This document shows positions 1 through 9,464 of a DNA stretch of 64,000 nt, piece by piece. The notes under the pieces were generated by a model. The model worked only from the letters and a program-made list of their open reading frames with translations. It was not told the DNA's origin and made no database searches. This DNA is from Sphingobacteriaceae bacterium (GTDB lineage: Bacteria > Bacteroidota > Bacteroidia > B-17B0 > Aurantibacillaceae), in assembly GCA_947480015.1 (NCBI GenBank), contig CANKBS010000012.1, forward strand, positions 1 through 64,000, in the 5' to 3' direction. The translations under genes and the position numbers were made by a program. Position 1 is the stretch's first letter. Each line of letters begins with the position of its first letter.

Positions 1-2647
1 CGCCAGGCGACCAGGTAAAAGAAATAGCGCCAACACCCGATGAGCTTAATGTGGCGGAATTGCCAACACAAACAGCGCTAGGACTTGCGCTAACGGAAAT
101 AACCGGCCCGGTATTTACCGTAACACTAACGGTTGCCGTATTGCTGCAAGCACCAGATTTACCAGTAAGCGTATAAACCGTGCTTGCGGCAGGAGTTACA
201 GTAACTGGCGATCCAATTAATACACCCGGCATCCAAGTGTAATTAGTTGCCCCCGAACCAATGAGACTCAATGATTGCCCAAAACATACCGCGGTAGGTG
301 AACTGCTGGCACCAACAAGCGGCAATGGAACAACCGTTACTGTTGAATTAATAGAACTGGTGCAGGTACCATTGCTGCCAGTGATGGTGTAAATGGTCGT
401 GCCTGCAGGACTAACGTTAATGCTGGCTCCCGCAATATTACCCGGATTCCAAGTATAGGTTGAGCCCCCGGATGCTGTTAAGGTAACCGAACTGCCAAAA
501 CACACCGATGCTGTGGCAGGAGTAATGGTCATTATGGGAACCGGACTAATAATTGGGTTGGAGGTGTACGTTGAGAAGCAACCCTTTAGATTAACTCCCG
601 TTACCGAATAACCACCTGCAATGGTTGGTGTAACAACAATGGAAGTTCCATTGGAACCGCCCGGAGACCATGTGAAACCTAAGGCCGTTGGGGCAGTTAC
701 TGTAAGCGTGGATGCGTTACCGGGACAAACGATTGCTGGATTTGGCGTAATAGTCATACTAGGGCCCGGATCAACACTAGCTGTAATTAATGCCGAATTG
801 GTGCAGGTACCCGACGCGCCAATTACGGTATAAGTGGTGGTAATAGTAGGTGTAAAGGTTTGGAAGAAGCCGGTTAAATTATTTGGCATCCATGTGAAAT
901 TGGTAGCGCCTCCTGCCACGAATGTTACGGGTGAGCCTGAACAAACAAAAGTTGAACCCAGAGGCGTTAAGGTTAATGCCTGAGGGGCTGTAAGTAAAAT
1001 ACTGGTTGTAGCCGTGGCCGAACATCCGGTTGTGGCGGTTCCTACAACAGTATAAATAGTCGTTATGGGTGGTGAAACAATTATGGCTGTGCCTGTAGAA
1101 GCCCCCGGACTCCAAGCAAAGGTGTTGGCGCCAAAAGCCGTGAGTGTAGCTGTTTGACCCGGACAAATACTGGCATTACTGCTTAAAATAGACACAGGGG
1201 GATTGGAATTAACAGTGATCAGAATCGTAAAAGTGCCAATACAAGTGCCCGTTCTAGCCGTTAATGTATAAATAGTTGTGGCAGCCGGCGTGACCACTAT
1301 ACTTGATAAGTTCGAGCCGCCTGGCATCCACGTATACTGCGCTGCACCGGAAGCACTCAGTGTTGAGGAAGTATTCGTGCCCGCAGCACAAATACTTGCT
1401 GGACTTGCGGTAATGGTTGCTGGTGGGGGAAATGATAAACGCAAAACCCTGTTAATAGGGTTGCATATCCCTAGAGGTGACATGGTGATGGAATAATTTC
1501 CTGCAACATTTGTAAATATTGTTTGGTTGGTACTGGTACCTGATGGACCTGACCATGAATAAGGCCCTAGCCCACTCGGGGCAGTGAGTGTAGCGGTTGT
1601 TCCACAAGTAACCGAAGCATTAACAGGACTTGGTGTCGGTGCTGTTATGGTATTGGTGTTTGCTGTAAAATTCATCTGATTACACTGTGAGTCAAAATAG
1701 GCATAAGCGAAATGTCCACCAGCCTGACAGTGCCCTACCGTTACTTCTATTGTGACATTACAACCGATGTACGATGTTAAATCAATGGAATAGCGTTGCC
1801 ATCCATTACTGCGAGCAACGCCAGCTACCGTAGTCCATGATGTTGGCCCTGTTCCAACGCAACCTGTTCCGGGCACCGTGATACTAAAAATCGGACATGT
1901 GGTTAATAAATTGCCAAAACAATCTCTTAATTTTACATACATGTAAGGCTGTGCACAGCATGCATGGGGAGAATTCGCTTGCATAACGGCGAAATAAGCG
2001 AAGTCAAATAATGAGTTGTTATTTGTAACCGGGAAGTTTTGAGTGAGTTTAACCACCGGAAATTGGAAGGGAGTAAGAAAAGTTGCCGTATTTAATTTAG
2101 CGACCTTTGTGCCTCCTAATGGGGAGTTTGGTATGGTTATACCTATTACCGGATCAACTAATGGAGTAGTCACAATACTAGCTAAACTGCCAGTGCCGAG
2201 TGCTGTAGGACAAGGATTATTTACACAAGCGGACATGAGTGTTCCGCTAAAAACTGATCCATTTGTGCCTTGGGAAACTGACCAACCCGCAAAACTATTG
2301 GCTTCAAAATCTTCATTTACACAAGGCGCCGTTAACACGGTTCCTCCTGAGTATCTGTAATTACGCACGTAATTAGCAACAAAATTGGTTTCATAATCGG
2401 GGAATGTAAATCCGTATTTGTTATTAATAAATACCCTTTTTTGTTGGTATTCGAATGCCTGATATTCAGCGCCATAAAAACCGCTGGCGACTGCTTCATT
2501 TTTCATGCTTACCTCATCAAAACCAAGCAATGAATCTTGCGAAAAAACTGTTTTATAAAATGGTGTTGAAGCACTTTGTGAGTAGAGAACACTGTTAGAG
2601 AAGGTTAAGATGGTGACCAAGGACACGAGTAAAAGCCTGATTTTCAT
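1..2647 (-). CDS. Large secreted Ig-like repeat protein (adhesin-like), 3' end outside window
   Basis: An open minus-strand frame runs without a stop from an ATG at 2647 to the window edge (882 codons). It starts with a signal peptide (MKIRLLLVSLVTILTF, then SNSVLYSQ). About 340 unique residues follow, with several Cys and a jelly-roll-like look (GWQRYSIDLTSYIGC). After that come about eight tandem repeats of 72-75 residues with the pattern C.G...TL.A.G....W.PG.....V.P...T.YT..G..G.C. Their Trp codons recur every 214-225 bp, near positions 1551, 1326, 1112, 889, 667, 447, 231 and 11. This is the Ig-like repeat architecture of Bacteroidota surface proteins, often T9SS cargo with a sorting domain at the missing C-terminus. 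Surface adhesion is inference. The shorter ORFs in this stretch in other frames are shadows. Confidence 0.85.
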   Translation of the reverse strand, partial: MKIRLLLVSLVTILTFSNSVLYSQSASTPFYKTVFSQDSLLGFDEVSMKNEAVASGFYGAEYQAFEYQQKRVFINNKYGFTFPDYETNFVANYVRNYRYSGGTVLTAPCVNEDFEANSFAGWSVSQGTNGSVFSGTLMSACVNNPCPTALGTGSLASIVTTPLVDPVIGITIPNSPLGGTKVAKLNTATFLTPFQFPVVKLTQNFPVTNNNSLFDFAYFAVMQANSPHACCAQPYMYVKLRDCFGNLLTTCPIFSITVPGTGCVGTGPTSWTTVAGVARSNGWQRYSIDLTSYIGCNVTIEVTVGHCQAGGHFAYAYFDSQCNQMNFTANTNTITAPTPSPVNASVTCGTTATLTAPSGLGPYSWSGPSGTSTNQTIFTNVAGNYSITMSPLGICNPINRVLRLSFPPPATITASPASICAAGTNTSSTLSASGAAQYTWMPGGSNLSSIVVTPAATTIYTLTARTGTCIGTFTILITVNSNPPVSILSSNASICPGQTATLTAFGANTFAWSPGASTGTAIIVSPPITTIYTVVGTATTGCSATATTSILLTAPQALTLTPLGSTFVCSGSPVTFVAGGATNFTWMPNNLTGFFQTFTPTITTTYTVIGASGTCTNSALITASVDPGPSMTITPNPAIVCPGNASTLTVTAPTALGFTWSPGGSNGTSIVVTPTIAGGYSVTGVNLKGCFSTYTSNPIISPVPIMTITPATASVCFGSSVTLTASGGSTYTWNPGNIAGASINVSPAGTTIYTITGSNGTCTSSINSTVTVVPLPLVGASSSPTAVCFGQSLSLIGSGATNYTWMPGVLIGSPVTVTPAASTVYTLTGKSGACSNTATVSVTVNTGPVISVSASPSAVCVGNSATLSSSGVGAISFTWSPG

Positions 2648-2689
2648 GGCATTATTAGTTTTAAATTGACCCCCAAGTTACTGAAAAAT

Positions 2690-2717
2690 ATTGTACGATT
2701 TTTCACGAATGAGTCAA
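2690..2717 (-). promoter_or_regulatory. Possible promoter of the Ig-like repeat gene
   Basis: On the minus strand TTGACT (2717-2712) and TACAAT (2695-2690) are 16 bp apart, about 45 bp upstream of the ATG at 2647. This resembles a generic sigma-70 promoter, but does not match the Bacteroidota TTG/TAnnTTTG consensus, so support is weak. Confidence 0.25.
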
Positions 2718-3180
2718 TTTTTTTTATGGTTTTTATATATACGTGACAATCAAATGTTTAATCCTGTTGGCAGGAGCGAAAATCAGCTTTTTATTTATTA
2801 AAAGAGATCGTGAGTACTCTGATTTGATAAACAAAGAAGGCTAATTTTAACAAATTTCTTTTCAAAGGCTGATTATTCCTACCATTTGCTTCGTTATTTT
2901 TGTTGGTATTTTTCGTTTATTTTTTTCATATGCTACAAAGATCATAGCCTAAACCTTTGGTGGTTGTTTTGTTAATTTTTAACAAAAACAGGCTCTATCT
3001 TTTGTTACCAAACCCGGCTTAAGTAAACGAGAATTTACTTTTATGTAGGCTTGTTGTTTTCTCAAAAATAAGTTTTGTTGATTGCGCATAAAAAAGGGGT
3101 TCGTGAATTTAGGCCCGGCATTTTTTAGGCGTTTTTAGGAATAAAAAAATCATGTGCTCACAAATGACTGCTTTATTCAT

Positions 3181-3192
3181 TAAATTTGGAGG
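3181..3192 (+). promoter_or_regulatory. -7-like box and ribosome binding site before mutL
   Basis: TAAATTTG (3181-3188) fits the Bacteroidota -7 consensus TAnnTTTG and overlaps GGAGG (3188-3192) seven to eight bases before the ATG. Either a real Shine-Dalgarno sequence (rare in this phylum) sets the start, or the mRNA is leaderless. Sequence alone cannot separate the two. Confidence 0.4.
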
Positions 3193-3195
3193 TTT

Positions 3196-5025
3196 ATGTC
3201 ATCAAATACCATAGCACTGTTACCCGACCATGTGGCCAATCAAATTGCGGCGGGTGAAGTTGTGCAACGTCCGGCCAGCGTGGTCAAAGAACTTCTTGAA
3301 AACGCTATCGATGCCGGTGCCACGCATATTAAATTAATTTTAAAAGATGCCGGCAAAGCCCTTGTACAGGTTATTGATAATGGAAAAGGCATGAACCCCT
3401 TTGATGCCCGCATGTGTTTTGAACGTCATGCCACTTCTAAAATTAACAGTGCCGACGACCTATTTACTCTTACCACTAAAGGCTTTAGAGGTGAAGCCCT
3501 TGGCAGTATAGCCGCGATTGCTCAGGTTGAATTAAAAACCAAACAGGAGGAAGATTTGGTTGGTCAACAAATTATTATTGAAGGTGGCAAACTCATCGCG
3601 CAAAACGAGTGTCAAACCGCAAGCGGCACTTCCTTTACAGTAAAAAATCTTTTCTTTAATGTGCCGGCCCGTCGTAACTTTTTAAAAAGCGATCAGGTTG
3701 AACAAAAACACATTCTCGATGAAATTGAAAGAGTGGCTATTCCGCACAACGATGTCCATTTTGTGTTGATTAGTAATGGCAATGAAATCTTAAACCTCCC
3801 TCCGGGAAGCCTTATGCAGCGTATTAAATCACTGCTTGGCACCTACATGCAAAAGGAGTTGGTTCAAATAAACGAAGACACTTCTTTTGTCAGAATTTCG
3901 GGTTATGTGAGTTTGCCGGATGCCGCTATTAAAACTAAAAAAGATCAGTATTTTTTTGTGAATAATCGTTTTGTGCGCAATCCGTTTTTGAATCATGCCA
4001 TTTATGAAGCTTACAAAGAGCTTATCGGTTTTCAGTCACACCCGCGTTATTTTATTTTCCTCGATCTCGACCCCAAACACATCGATATAAATATTCATCC
4101 AACCAAGACAGAGGTAAAATTTACCGACGACAAAACGGTTTACATGCTTTTACTCAGCGCCATCAAACGTGCATTGGGCAAGGCCAATGTGTCGGGCTCC
4201 ATTGATTTTGAAACTGAAGTAAATTTTCAATCCGATCCGGCGCAGGCAAATAAAGTTTATCCGCAACCACTCATTTCGTATAACACCAATTATAATCCAT
4301 TTCATTCTACCGCTGCCAACCAGGCGAACAATCCGCTTCAAAAAGCCAACAAACAAAACTGGGAATCGATGTTTGAGGGTTTTAAATCGGATACCGAGGT
4401 GGAAACCGAATCGCCACAGCAAGAACAACAACGCCTTGATGCCATTCGCAAAGAGGCGATCGACTTTCAGGTATTTCAATTACATAATAAATACATCGTT
4501 ACAGCTTACAACCAAAATGTTTTAGTGGTTGATCAACAGCGGGCACACGAACGCATTGTTTACGAGCATTACCTCAATTCAAAAACCGAAAATAAAATCA
4601 GTTCCCAACAATTATTATTTCCCGAACAAATTGAATTAAGTGCTGCAGATTTTTCGCTGGTAAAAGGTTTACTCGATGAATTTAAAAATTTAGGTTTTGA
4701 TCTGGAAATATTTGGTAAAAATAGCATTGTGGTAAACGGTGCCCCCAGTGACATGCAGGACTTTAATGTGGTGCAAACCATTGAAGGTATTGTTGAAACA
4801 TACAAACTCAATACCATTGATGCCAAGGTTGAAAAACACGATAATTTGTGCAGAGCCATTGCAAAAAACATTGGTATTAAATATGGCAAACAGCTTGAAG
4901 TAGAAGAAATGAAATTACTCCTCAATCATTTAATGACCTGTGAAAATCCATTATATACATCTAATGGAAAAACCGTAATGATGGATGTGGAATATAACGA
5001 GATCGAAAAATTCTTTAAAAGATAA
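3196..5025 (+). CDS. mutL: DNA mismatch repair protein MutL
   Basis: MutL is the GHKL ATPase that couples MutS mismatch recognition to downstream repair. The N-terminal ATPase motifs are clear: ELLENAIDAGA (residues 32-42), DNGKGM (61-66), ATSKI (79-83) and GFRGEAL (97-102). A variable Gln-rich linker (about 370-420) leads into the C-terminal dimerisation domain. That domain keeps VDQQRAHERIVYE, a variant of the DQHA(x)2E(x)4E endonuclease motif, but the usual C-terminal HGRP metal-site motif is replaced by YTSNGKTV, so nicking activity is doubtful. The length of 609 aa is normal. It heads an operon with two rhomboid genes; its stop abuts the next ATG. Confidence 0.97.
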   Translation: MSSNTIALLPDHVANQIAAGEVVQRPASVVKELLENAIDAGATHIKLILKDAGKALVQVIDNGKGMNPFDARMCFERHATSKINSADDLFTLTTKGFRGEALGSIAAIAQVELKTKQEEDLVGQQIIIEGGKLIAQNECQTASGTSFTVKNLFFNVPARRNFLKSDQVEQKHILDEIERVAIPHNDVHFVLISNGNEILNLPPGSLMQRIKSLLGTYMQKELVQINEDTSFVRISGYVSLPDAAIKTKKDQYFFVNNRFVRNPFLNHAIYEAYKELIGFQSHPRYFIFLDLDPKHIDINIHPTKTEVKFTDDKTVYMLLLSAIKRALGKANVSGSIDFETEVNFQSDPAQANKVYPQPLISYNTNYNPFHSTAANQANNPLQKANKQNWESMFEGFKSDTEVETESPQQEQQRLDAIRKEAIDFQVFQLHNKYIVTAYNQNVLVVDQQRAHERIVYEHYLNSKTENKISSQQLLFPEQIELSAADFSLVKGLLDEFKNLGFDLEIFGKNSIVVNGAPSDMQDFNVVQTIEGIVETYKLNTIDAKVEKHDNLCRAIAKNIGIKYGKQLEVEEMKLLLNHLMTCENPLYTSNGKTVMMDVEYNEIEKFFKR

Positions 5026-5880
5026 ATGAGTTATAATAATCAATACCGTCCCGGTGGTTTTGGCCACTTACCCATGGTTACTAAAAACATCATCATCATT
5101 AACGTGATTATGTTTCTGGCTACATTGGCCGCGCAAACCAGAGGCATCGACCTGAATAAATACTTTGGACTACATTACTTTTTAGCTCCCGATTTTAAGC
5201 CACATCAATTTATTACGTATATTTTTATGCATGGCAGTTACATGCATATTTTTTTCAATATGCTGGGGGTTTATATATTCGGACAAGTGCTTGAACAGGT
5301 GTGGGGACCAAAACGTTACCTTATTTTTTATGTGTTAACCGGATTAGGTGCGGCATTGGCGCAATATGTGGTCATCCATTTTTCGGTTGGCTCATTGCTT
5401 GGCTCTTTGGAAGCCGTTCAAACAAATTTAACCCGCGAAACTTTTGAAGCCATATTTTCTAATCCCGAATTTCATCACGGCGTTTCGCCTGATTTTATTG
5501 CGGAGTATAATACCTTTGTTAGTCAGTATACCGCCGCGGTTGATGCCGGTTCTCCGCGAGCCTTAAGTTTGGCTTCGCAATTTATTCTCGATTATAAAAA
5601 TCAATTTCTTAATTCACAAATTGTAGTGGGTGCATCGGGCTCTTTGTTTGGTTTGTTGGGCGCTTTTGGTATGTTATTTCCCAACCAAATGCTTTACCTC
5701 TATTTTTTCATTCCTGTTAAAGCAAAATGGTTGGTTATTGCCTACGGTGCTTTTGAATTGTTTTCAGGCTGGAGAAACGACCCCATGGATAACGTGGCCC
5801 ATTTTGCACACATCGGTGGATTATTGGTTGGCGTGTTATTGGTAATTCTATGGCGTAAAGACAGGCGCGAATTTTATTGA
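5026..5880 (+). CDS. Rhomboid family intramembrane serine protease
   Basis: Multi-pass membrane serine protease that cleaves transmembrane substrates. The nucleophile motif GASGSLFG is at residues 202-209 (Ser204) and the catalytic His in HIGG is at 262. The HIFFNMLGVYIFG signature of the first loop and second helix is near residue 74. A polar insertion of about 65 residues (roughly 130-195) separates the early helices from the GASG helix; this is longer than in GlpG-type rhomboids. The ATG follows the mutL stop with no gap and the end overlaps the second rhomboid by 4 bp, so translation is probably coupled. Substrates are unknown. Confidence 0.93.
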   Translation: MSYNNQYRPGGFGHLPMVTKNIIIINVIMFLATLAAQTRGIDLNKYFGLHYFLAPDFKPHQFITYIFMHGSYMHIFFNMLGVYIFGQVLEQVWGPKRYLIFYVLTGLGAALAQYVVIHFSVGSLLGSLEAVQTNLTRETFEAIFSNPEFHHGVSPDFIAEYNTFVSQYTAAVDAGSPRALSLASQFILDYKNQFLNSQIVVGASGSLFGLLGAFGMLFPNQMLYLYFFIPVKAKWLVIAYGAFELFSGWRNDPMDNVAHFAHIGGLLVGVLLVILWRKDRREFY

Positions 5881-6713
5881 AACTAAACATGAACTTTTTT
5901 CAATCCTTAAAATATAATTTTCAGCAGCAAGGTATTTTATCGCAGCTCATCATTGCGAATGTGGCCATGTTCTTAACCGTTAATTTGGTTGGCAATCTCG
6001 CGCATGTGAGTCTGATTGCTTACACTGCTTTGCCCATTGGTGGCACCGAATTTCTTTTTAAATTCTGGACGCCTTTCACCTATATGTTCACGCATGTTGA
6101 TTTGTGGCATTTAATTGGCAATATGATTCTGTTGTATTATATGTCGCAAATTTTTTTTACCATAATGGGGCAAAAGAAATTACTGTACCTCTATGTCATG
6201 AGCGGTTTATCGGGCGGTGCTTTGGTTTTAATGCTGGGTTTAATTTTACCGCAATCATTTGAAAACTCCTCTCTACTAGGGGCTTCGGCTGCCGTGCTGG
6301 GTATTGGATCCGTAATGGCTATTTTTTCTCCGAATTACCGAGTATACTTATTTGGTGTATTTGAAATGCCGTATAAATACTTTTTTTTATTGGTGTTTAC
6401 ACTCAGTACCATTATCGACTTTTCGATAAACACCGGTGGTAAAATCTCACATATTGGTGGCGCACTATTTGGTGTAATTTATGGTTACTACTTAAAAAAA
6501 GGCCATGACTTGTTTGATTTTTCTTTTGCGTTAAAAAAGAAAAGTCATTTAAAAGTGGTGAGTCATACTAAATCATTCGCCGAGCCAAGTGACGTTAAAA
6601 AAACATCCGATGAGCTGGTGATGAATGAACTTTTAGATAAGATTTCAAAAAGCGGATACGATAGTTTAACCAAAAAAGAAAAAGAAGATTTATTTAAATT
6701 GTCCCAAAAATAA
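5877..6713 (+). CDS. Second rhomboid family serine protease
   Basis: A second rhomboid in tandem with the first, overlapping it by 4 bp. The catalytic Ser is in LGASAAVLG (Ser137) and the His in SHIGGALFG (His192). WHLIGNMILLYYM near residue 77 is the rhomboid loop/helix signature. A cytoplasmic Lys-rich tail of about 65 residues (KKKSHLKVVSH onward) follows the last helix. mutL followed by two rhomboid genes is a recurrent Bacteroidota order, though no functional link to mismatch repair is established. MNFFQS, four codons downstream, is an alternative start. Confidence 0.92.
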   Translation: MKLNMNFFQSLKYNFQQQGILSQLIIANVAMFLTVNLVGNLAHVSLIAYTALPIGGTEFLFKFWTPFTYMFTHVDLWHLIGNMILLYYMSQIFFTIMGQKKLLYLYVMSGLSGGALVLMLGLILPQSFENSSLLGASAAVLGIGSVMAIFSPNYRVYLFGVFEMPYKYFFLLVFTLSTIIDFSINTGGKISHIGGALFGVIYGYYLKKGHDLFDFSFALKKKSHLKVVSHTKSFAEPSDVKKTSDELVMNELLDKISKSGYDSLTKKEKEDLFKLSQK

Positions 6714-6814
6714 CCGTCCTCATGCCTTAAAAGCTTTTAATACGTGAATTGTTAATAATTTGCTTTTCTGTTATTAAAGATGGCTTTTGTATTGCTTAAA
6801 TTAGTGACGCTAAC

Positions 6815-7837
6815 ATGAAAATTAAAAGCCCCCTTTTATTTTTATTTTTACTTCCTTTTTCTTTGGCATTCTCCCAATCACAAAAGGCTACGCAGATTGA
6901 GGATGCGGATGAACATTTTAAGAATGGTAATTATTTAATGGCTATTCCTATTTATAAAGCCGAATTAAAAAAAGAACCGAATGATTCAAAAATTAAATTC
7001 CGACTTGGCATTTGTTATGTAAAAACACGTCTTAATCGCGAAGAGGCCGTTGTTTGCCTTGAACAAGCCTCTAAAGACCCTAAAATTGATGAAGACGTTT
7101 GGATTCAATTGGGCAGAGCCTACTTTTTATACAATCGTATTGAAGAGGCTCAAAATGCATTTGACCACTTTGAAAGTTTAAAACCAAAACGCGCCCAGGA
7201 AATTGAACGCGATGTTGAGTACTGCGATAATGCGGTGAAACTTATGCGCAAGCCAAGTAATGTGTCTTTTCAAAATCTGGGCAAGGATATTAATAGTCCG
7301 GATGCCGATTACCTCCCCTTTATTGATGCCGACGAAAACTTTTTAATATTCACTTCACGCCGCAAAGAAAATAATATTGGAGGAAAAAAGGTAGAAATGG
7401 ATGGTTACCGCAGCTCCGATGTGTTTCAAAGCACCTTGGAACATGGTAACTGGACTCCTGCTAAGAATGCCGGACGCGGCATTAACACCAATTTAGATGA
7501 ACAGGCAGTTGGCCTAAGGTCGGATGGTTTGGTAATGTATGTTTACCTAGATCACATCGATAAATTTGGAGACATATATATATCAACTCGTAAGGATCAT
7601 ACAAGTGAATTTGCAAAACCTGCAATTATTGATCCGGTGGTTAATTCAAAAATCGAAACCAGTGGTTGTTTAAGTGAAGATGGTGACTTACTCGTTTTTG
7701 CGCGTCGTGAAAAAATTTCTAATACCAGTGATTTATTTATGAGTCGCAAATTACCAAATGGTAAATGGGGTTTGCCTCAAAAATTACCTGAAACCATTAA
7801 CTCGCCTTTTAACGAAGACCAACCCTTTCTTTCTTAG
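6815..7837 (+). CDS. PorE-like TPR/PD40 protein, N-terminal part ending at an in-frame TAG
   Basis: The N-terminus is a signal peptide (MKIKSPLLFLFLLPFSLAF). A TPR-like region follows (residues 25-120; HFKNGNYLMAIPIY, FRLGICYV), then PD40/WD40-like beta-propeller repeats (ADENFLIFTSRR, EDGDLLVFARRE). This is the layout of Bacteroidota PorE-like and gliding-associated envelope proteins. The frame stops at TAG 7835-7837 after NEDQPFLS, in the middle of a propeller blade, and the same frame then continues the blade. The 340-residue product is therefore a truncated propeller, unless the TAG is a sequencing error or is read through. A Bacteroidota OmpA-family relationship is inferred from architecture. 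Confidence 0.75.
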   Translation: MKIKSPLLFLFLLPFSLAFSQSQKATQIEDADEHFKNGNYLMAIPIYKAELKKEPNDSKIKFRLGICYVKTRLNREEAVVCLEQASKDPKIDEDVWIQLGRAYFLYNRIEEAQNAFDHFESLKPKRAQEIERDVEYCDNAVKLMRKPSNVSFQNLGKDINSPDADYLPFIDADENFLIFTSRRKENNIGGKKVEMDGYRSSDVFQSTLEHGNWTPAKNAGRGINTNLDEQAVGLRSDGLVMYVYLDHIDKFGDIYISTRKDHTSEFAKPAIIDPVVNSKIETSGCLSEDGDLLVFARREKISNTSDLFMSRKLPNGKWGLPQKLPETINSPFNEDQPFLS

Positions 7838-8392
7838 GATGGCGCAACCCTCTATTTTGCAAGCGACGGCTATGACAGTATGGGCGGCTATGATTTGTTT
7901 AAAAGCGACTGGGATCAAAAAACAAATAGTTTTTCCAAACCCGAAAATTTAGGGTACCCCATTAACTCAACCGACGACGATCGCAGCATTTGTGTAACCA
8001 GCGATAATAGGCTGGCTTATGTTAGTTCATTCCGACCAGATGGTTTTGGCGATCTTGATCTGTATCGCATAAAATTTAACGATGAAGAACAGGCAAGTGT
8101 TATTTATACCGGTCAGTTTTTATTGGGCGATTCCATTCCTGCTAATCAACCAAATACCTACGAAATTACTATTACAGTAGTGAACACAGCCACTAAATAT
8201 GAATACACGTTTGTGCCGCATTCAAAGACCGGACGCTATGTGATGGCCCTGCCAGCAGGCACTTACAAGCTTTCCACTTTTTGCAGAGGTTATGTGAAGT
8301 ATAAAGAAGATCTGGTTGTTTCTGACATAGGTAAAATCAATCAGGAAAGAACTAAAAATATCTTTCTCAAAAAAAGTCAAAAGGTTCAGTAG
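7838..8392 (+). pseudogene. C-terminal remainder of the interrupted TPR/PD40 gene
   Basis: Directly after the TAG, in the same frame, the sequence reads DGATLYFASDGYDSMGGYDL, the expected continuation of a PD40 blade. Another blade follows (SDNRLAYVSSFRPDGFGDL), then a carboxypeptidase-regulatory-like domain (YEYTFVPHSKTGRYVMALPA, GTYKLSTFCRGY). The frame ends at TAG 8390-8392. The joined gene 6815-8392 would encode 525 residues plus the interrupted codon. Unlike PorE it has no OmpA-like peptidoglycan-binding domain. An internal ATG at 7880 could allow reinitiation, but would give a signal-less fragment. A single-base nonsense change (for example from GAG or CAG) explains the stop. Confidence 0.8.
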
Positions 8393-8464
8393 CGAATCAG
8401 TTTTATAAGCTGCTTCATTTATCTTATTTAAATTTTCAATACATTCGTTTGCAATATCTAACTC

Positions 8465-9445
8465 ATGAACAGAAAAGATTTTATTAAAAAGGGTGCTTTA
8501 AGTGCATTTCTTTTCAGCCTTTCATCGGCCTTCGGTAATCTGGTGCCGCAAAGTTTGAAAAGCGGTGGCATTGCATACCGTGGCGTGGAAGGGGTGTTTT
8601 CGCCTACCAATACCCACATGGTTGGTAATGGTTTTAAAGTGATGAACTTCTTTCCTAATGGGAAAGGTTTTGAGGAAAGGATGAGTCCGTTTTTTTTACT
8701 GGACTTTAACGCGGAAGTTAATTTTCCGCCTTCCGAAATTTCAAGAGGTGTTGGTGTGCATCCGCATCGTGGCATCGAAACCATTACTTTTGCCTATAAA
8801 GGCAGTGTGGCGCATCACGACAGTGCTGGCAATAGCGGAGTCATTCATCCCGGCGATGTGCAGTGGATGACAGCCGGTGGTGGTGTATTACACAAAGAAT
8901 ACCATGAAAAGAATTTTGACAAACAAGGCGGCGCTTTTGAAATGGTGCAATTGTGGATTAATCTTCCCAAAAAACATAAAATGGCAAAAGCCAAATACCA
9001 AAGTATTCTGCATGCCAGCAAACCCTTTGTAAAACTTCCCGATAACATGGGCTCGGTGCATGTGGTAGCGGGTGAGTATAAAGGCATTAAAGGGATAGCC
9101 TCCGCTTTCTCACCGGTGCATATGTACGACCTACACCTCAACGCTAATGGAATAGTAGATTTTAGTTTGCCTGCTAATTTTAATTCGGGGATATTAGTAA
9201 TTGATGGAAGTGTGGTGCTGAATGATAACATTGCAGTACCTGAAAATCACTACATTCAATTTAAAAATGAAGCTGGTGAGATCCATATCAAAGCCGATAA
9301 AAAAACAATTCTTCTGGTGCTAAGTGGTGAAGATTTAAATGAGCCTTACATAAGTTACGGTCCTTTTGTAATGAATACCGATGACGAAATCAAACAAGCC
9401 ATTGAGGATTACAATGCTGGCAAATTTGGTTTTTTAGCTGATTGA
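8465..9445 (+). CDS. Pirin family protein with export-like N-terminus
   Basis: A cupin of the pirin family. Metal ligands are visible as HPHRGIET (His99, His101) and VLHKEYHE (His143, Glu145), the four positions used for iron in pirins. The MSPFFLLDF and PGDVQWMTAGGG signatures are also present. Unlike most pirins it begins with MNRKDFIKKGALSAFLFSLS, a twin-arginine-like (RK) or general signal sequence, so it may be exported; tatC and tatA are both in this window. Some pirins have quercetin 2,3-dioxygenase activity; the substrate here is unknown. A single gene between the interrupted PD40 gene and a convergent hydrolase. Confidence 0.9.
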   Translation: MNRKDFIKKGALSAFLFSLSSAFGNLVPQSLKSGGIAYRGVEGVFSPTNTHMVGNGFKVMNFFPNGKGFEERMSPFFLLDFNAEVNFPPSEISRGVGVHPHRGIETITFAYKGSVAHHDSAGNSGVIHPGDVQWMTAGGGVLHKEYHEKNFDKQGGAFEMVQLWINLPKKHKMAKAKYQSILHASKPFVKLPDNMGSVHVVAGEYKGIKGIASAFSPVHMYDLHLNANGIVDFSLPANFNSGILVIDGSVVLNDNIAVPENHYIQFKNEAGEIHIKADKKTILLVLSGEDLNEPYISYGPFVMNTDDEIKQAIEDYNAGKFGFLAD

Positions 9446-9464
9446 TTGCATTAAGCTTTGTTTA

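Larger units (their letters stand above)
2648..3195. other. Intergenic region between divergent genes
   Basis: About 550 bp without a plausible gene separate the divergent Ig-like repeat gene and mutL. It is AT-rich. The clearest structure is an inverted repeat at 2967-2987 (TTTTGTTAA, TTT, TTAACAAAA). A TAAATTTG box (3181-3188) and the sequence GGAGG lie directly before the mutL ATG. Confidence 0.5.

Noticed and set aside
621-2360. Plus-strand ORFs of 70-105 residues inside the repeat gene
   Set aside because: They lie in the antisense frame of the open minus-strand coding region and encode low-complexity peptides without start context.
7835-7837. TAG recoding (stop codon reassignment or selenocysteine-like insertion)
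   Set aside because: TAG terminates several other intact genes here (8390-8392, 20473-20475, 37420-37422, 52649-52651) and no recoding element is visible; a nonsense mutation or error is simpler.
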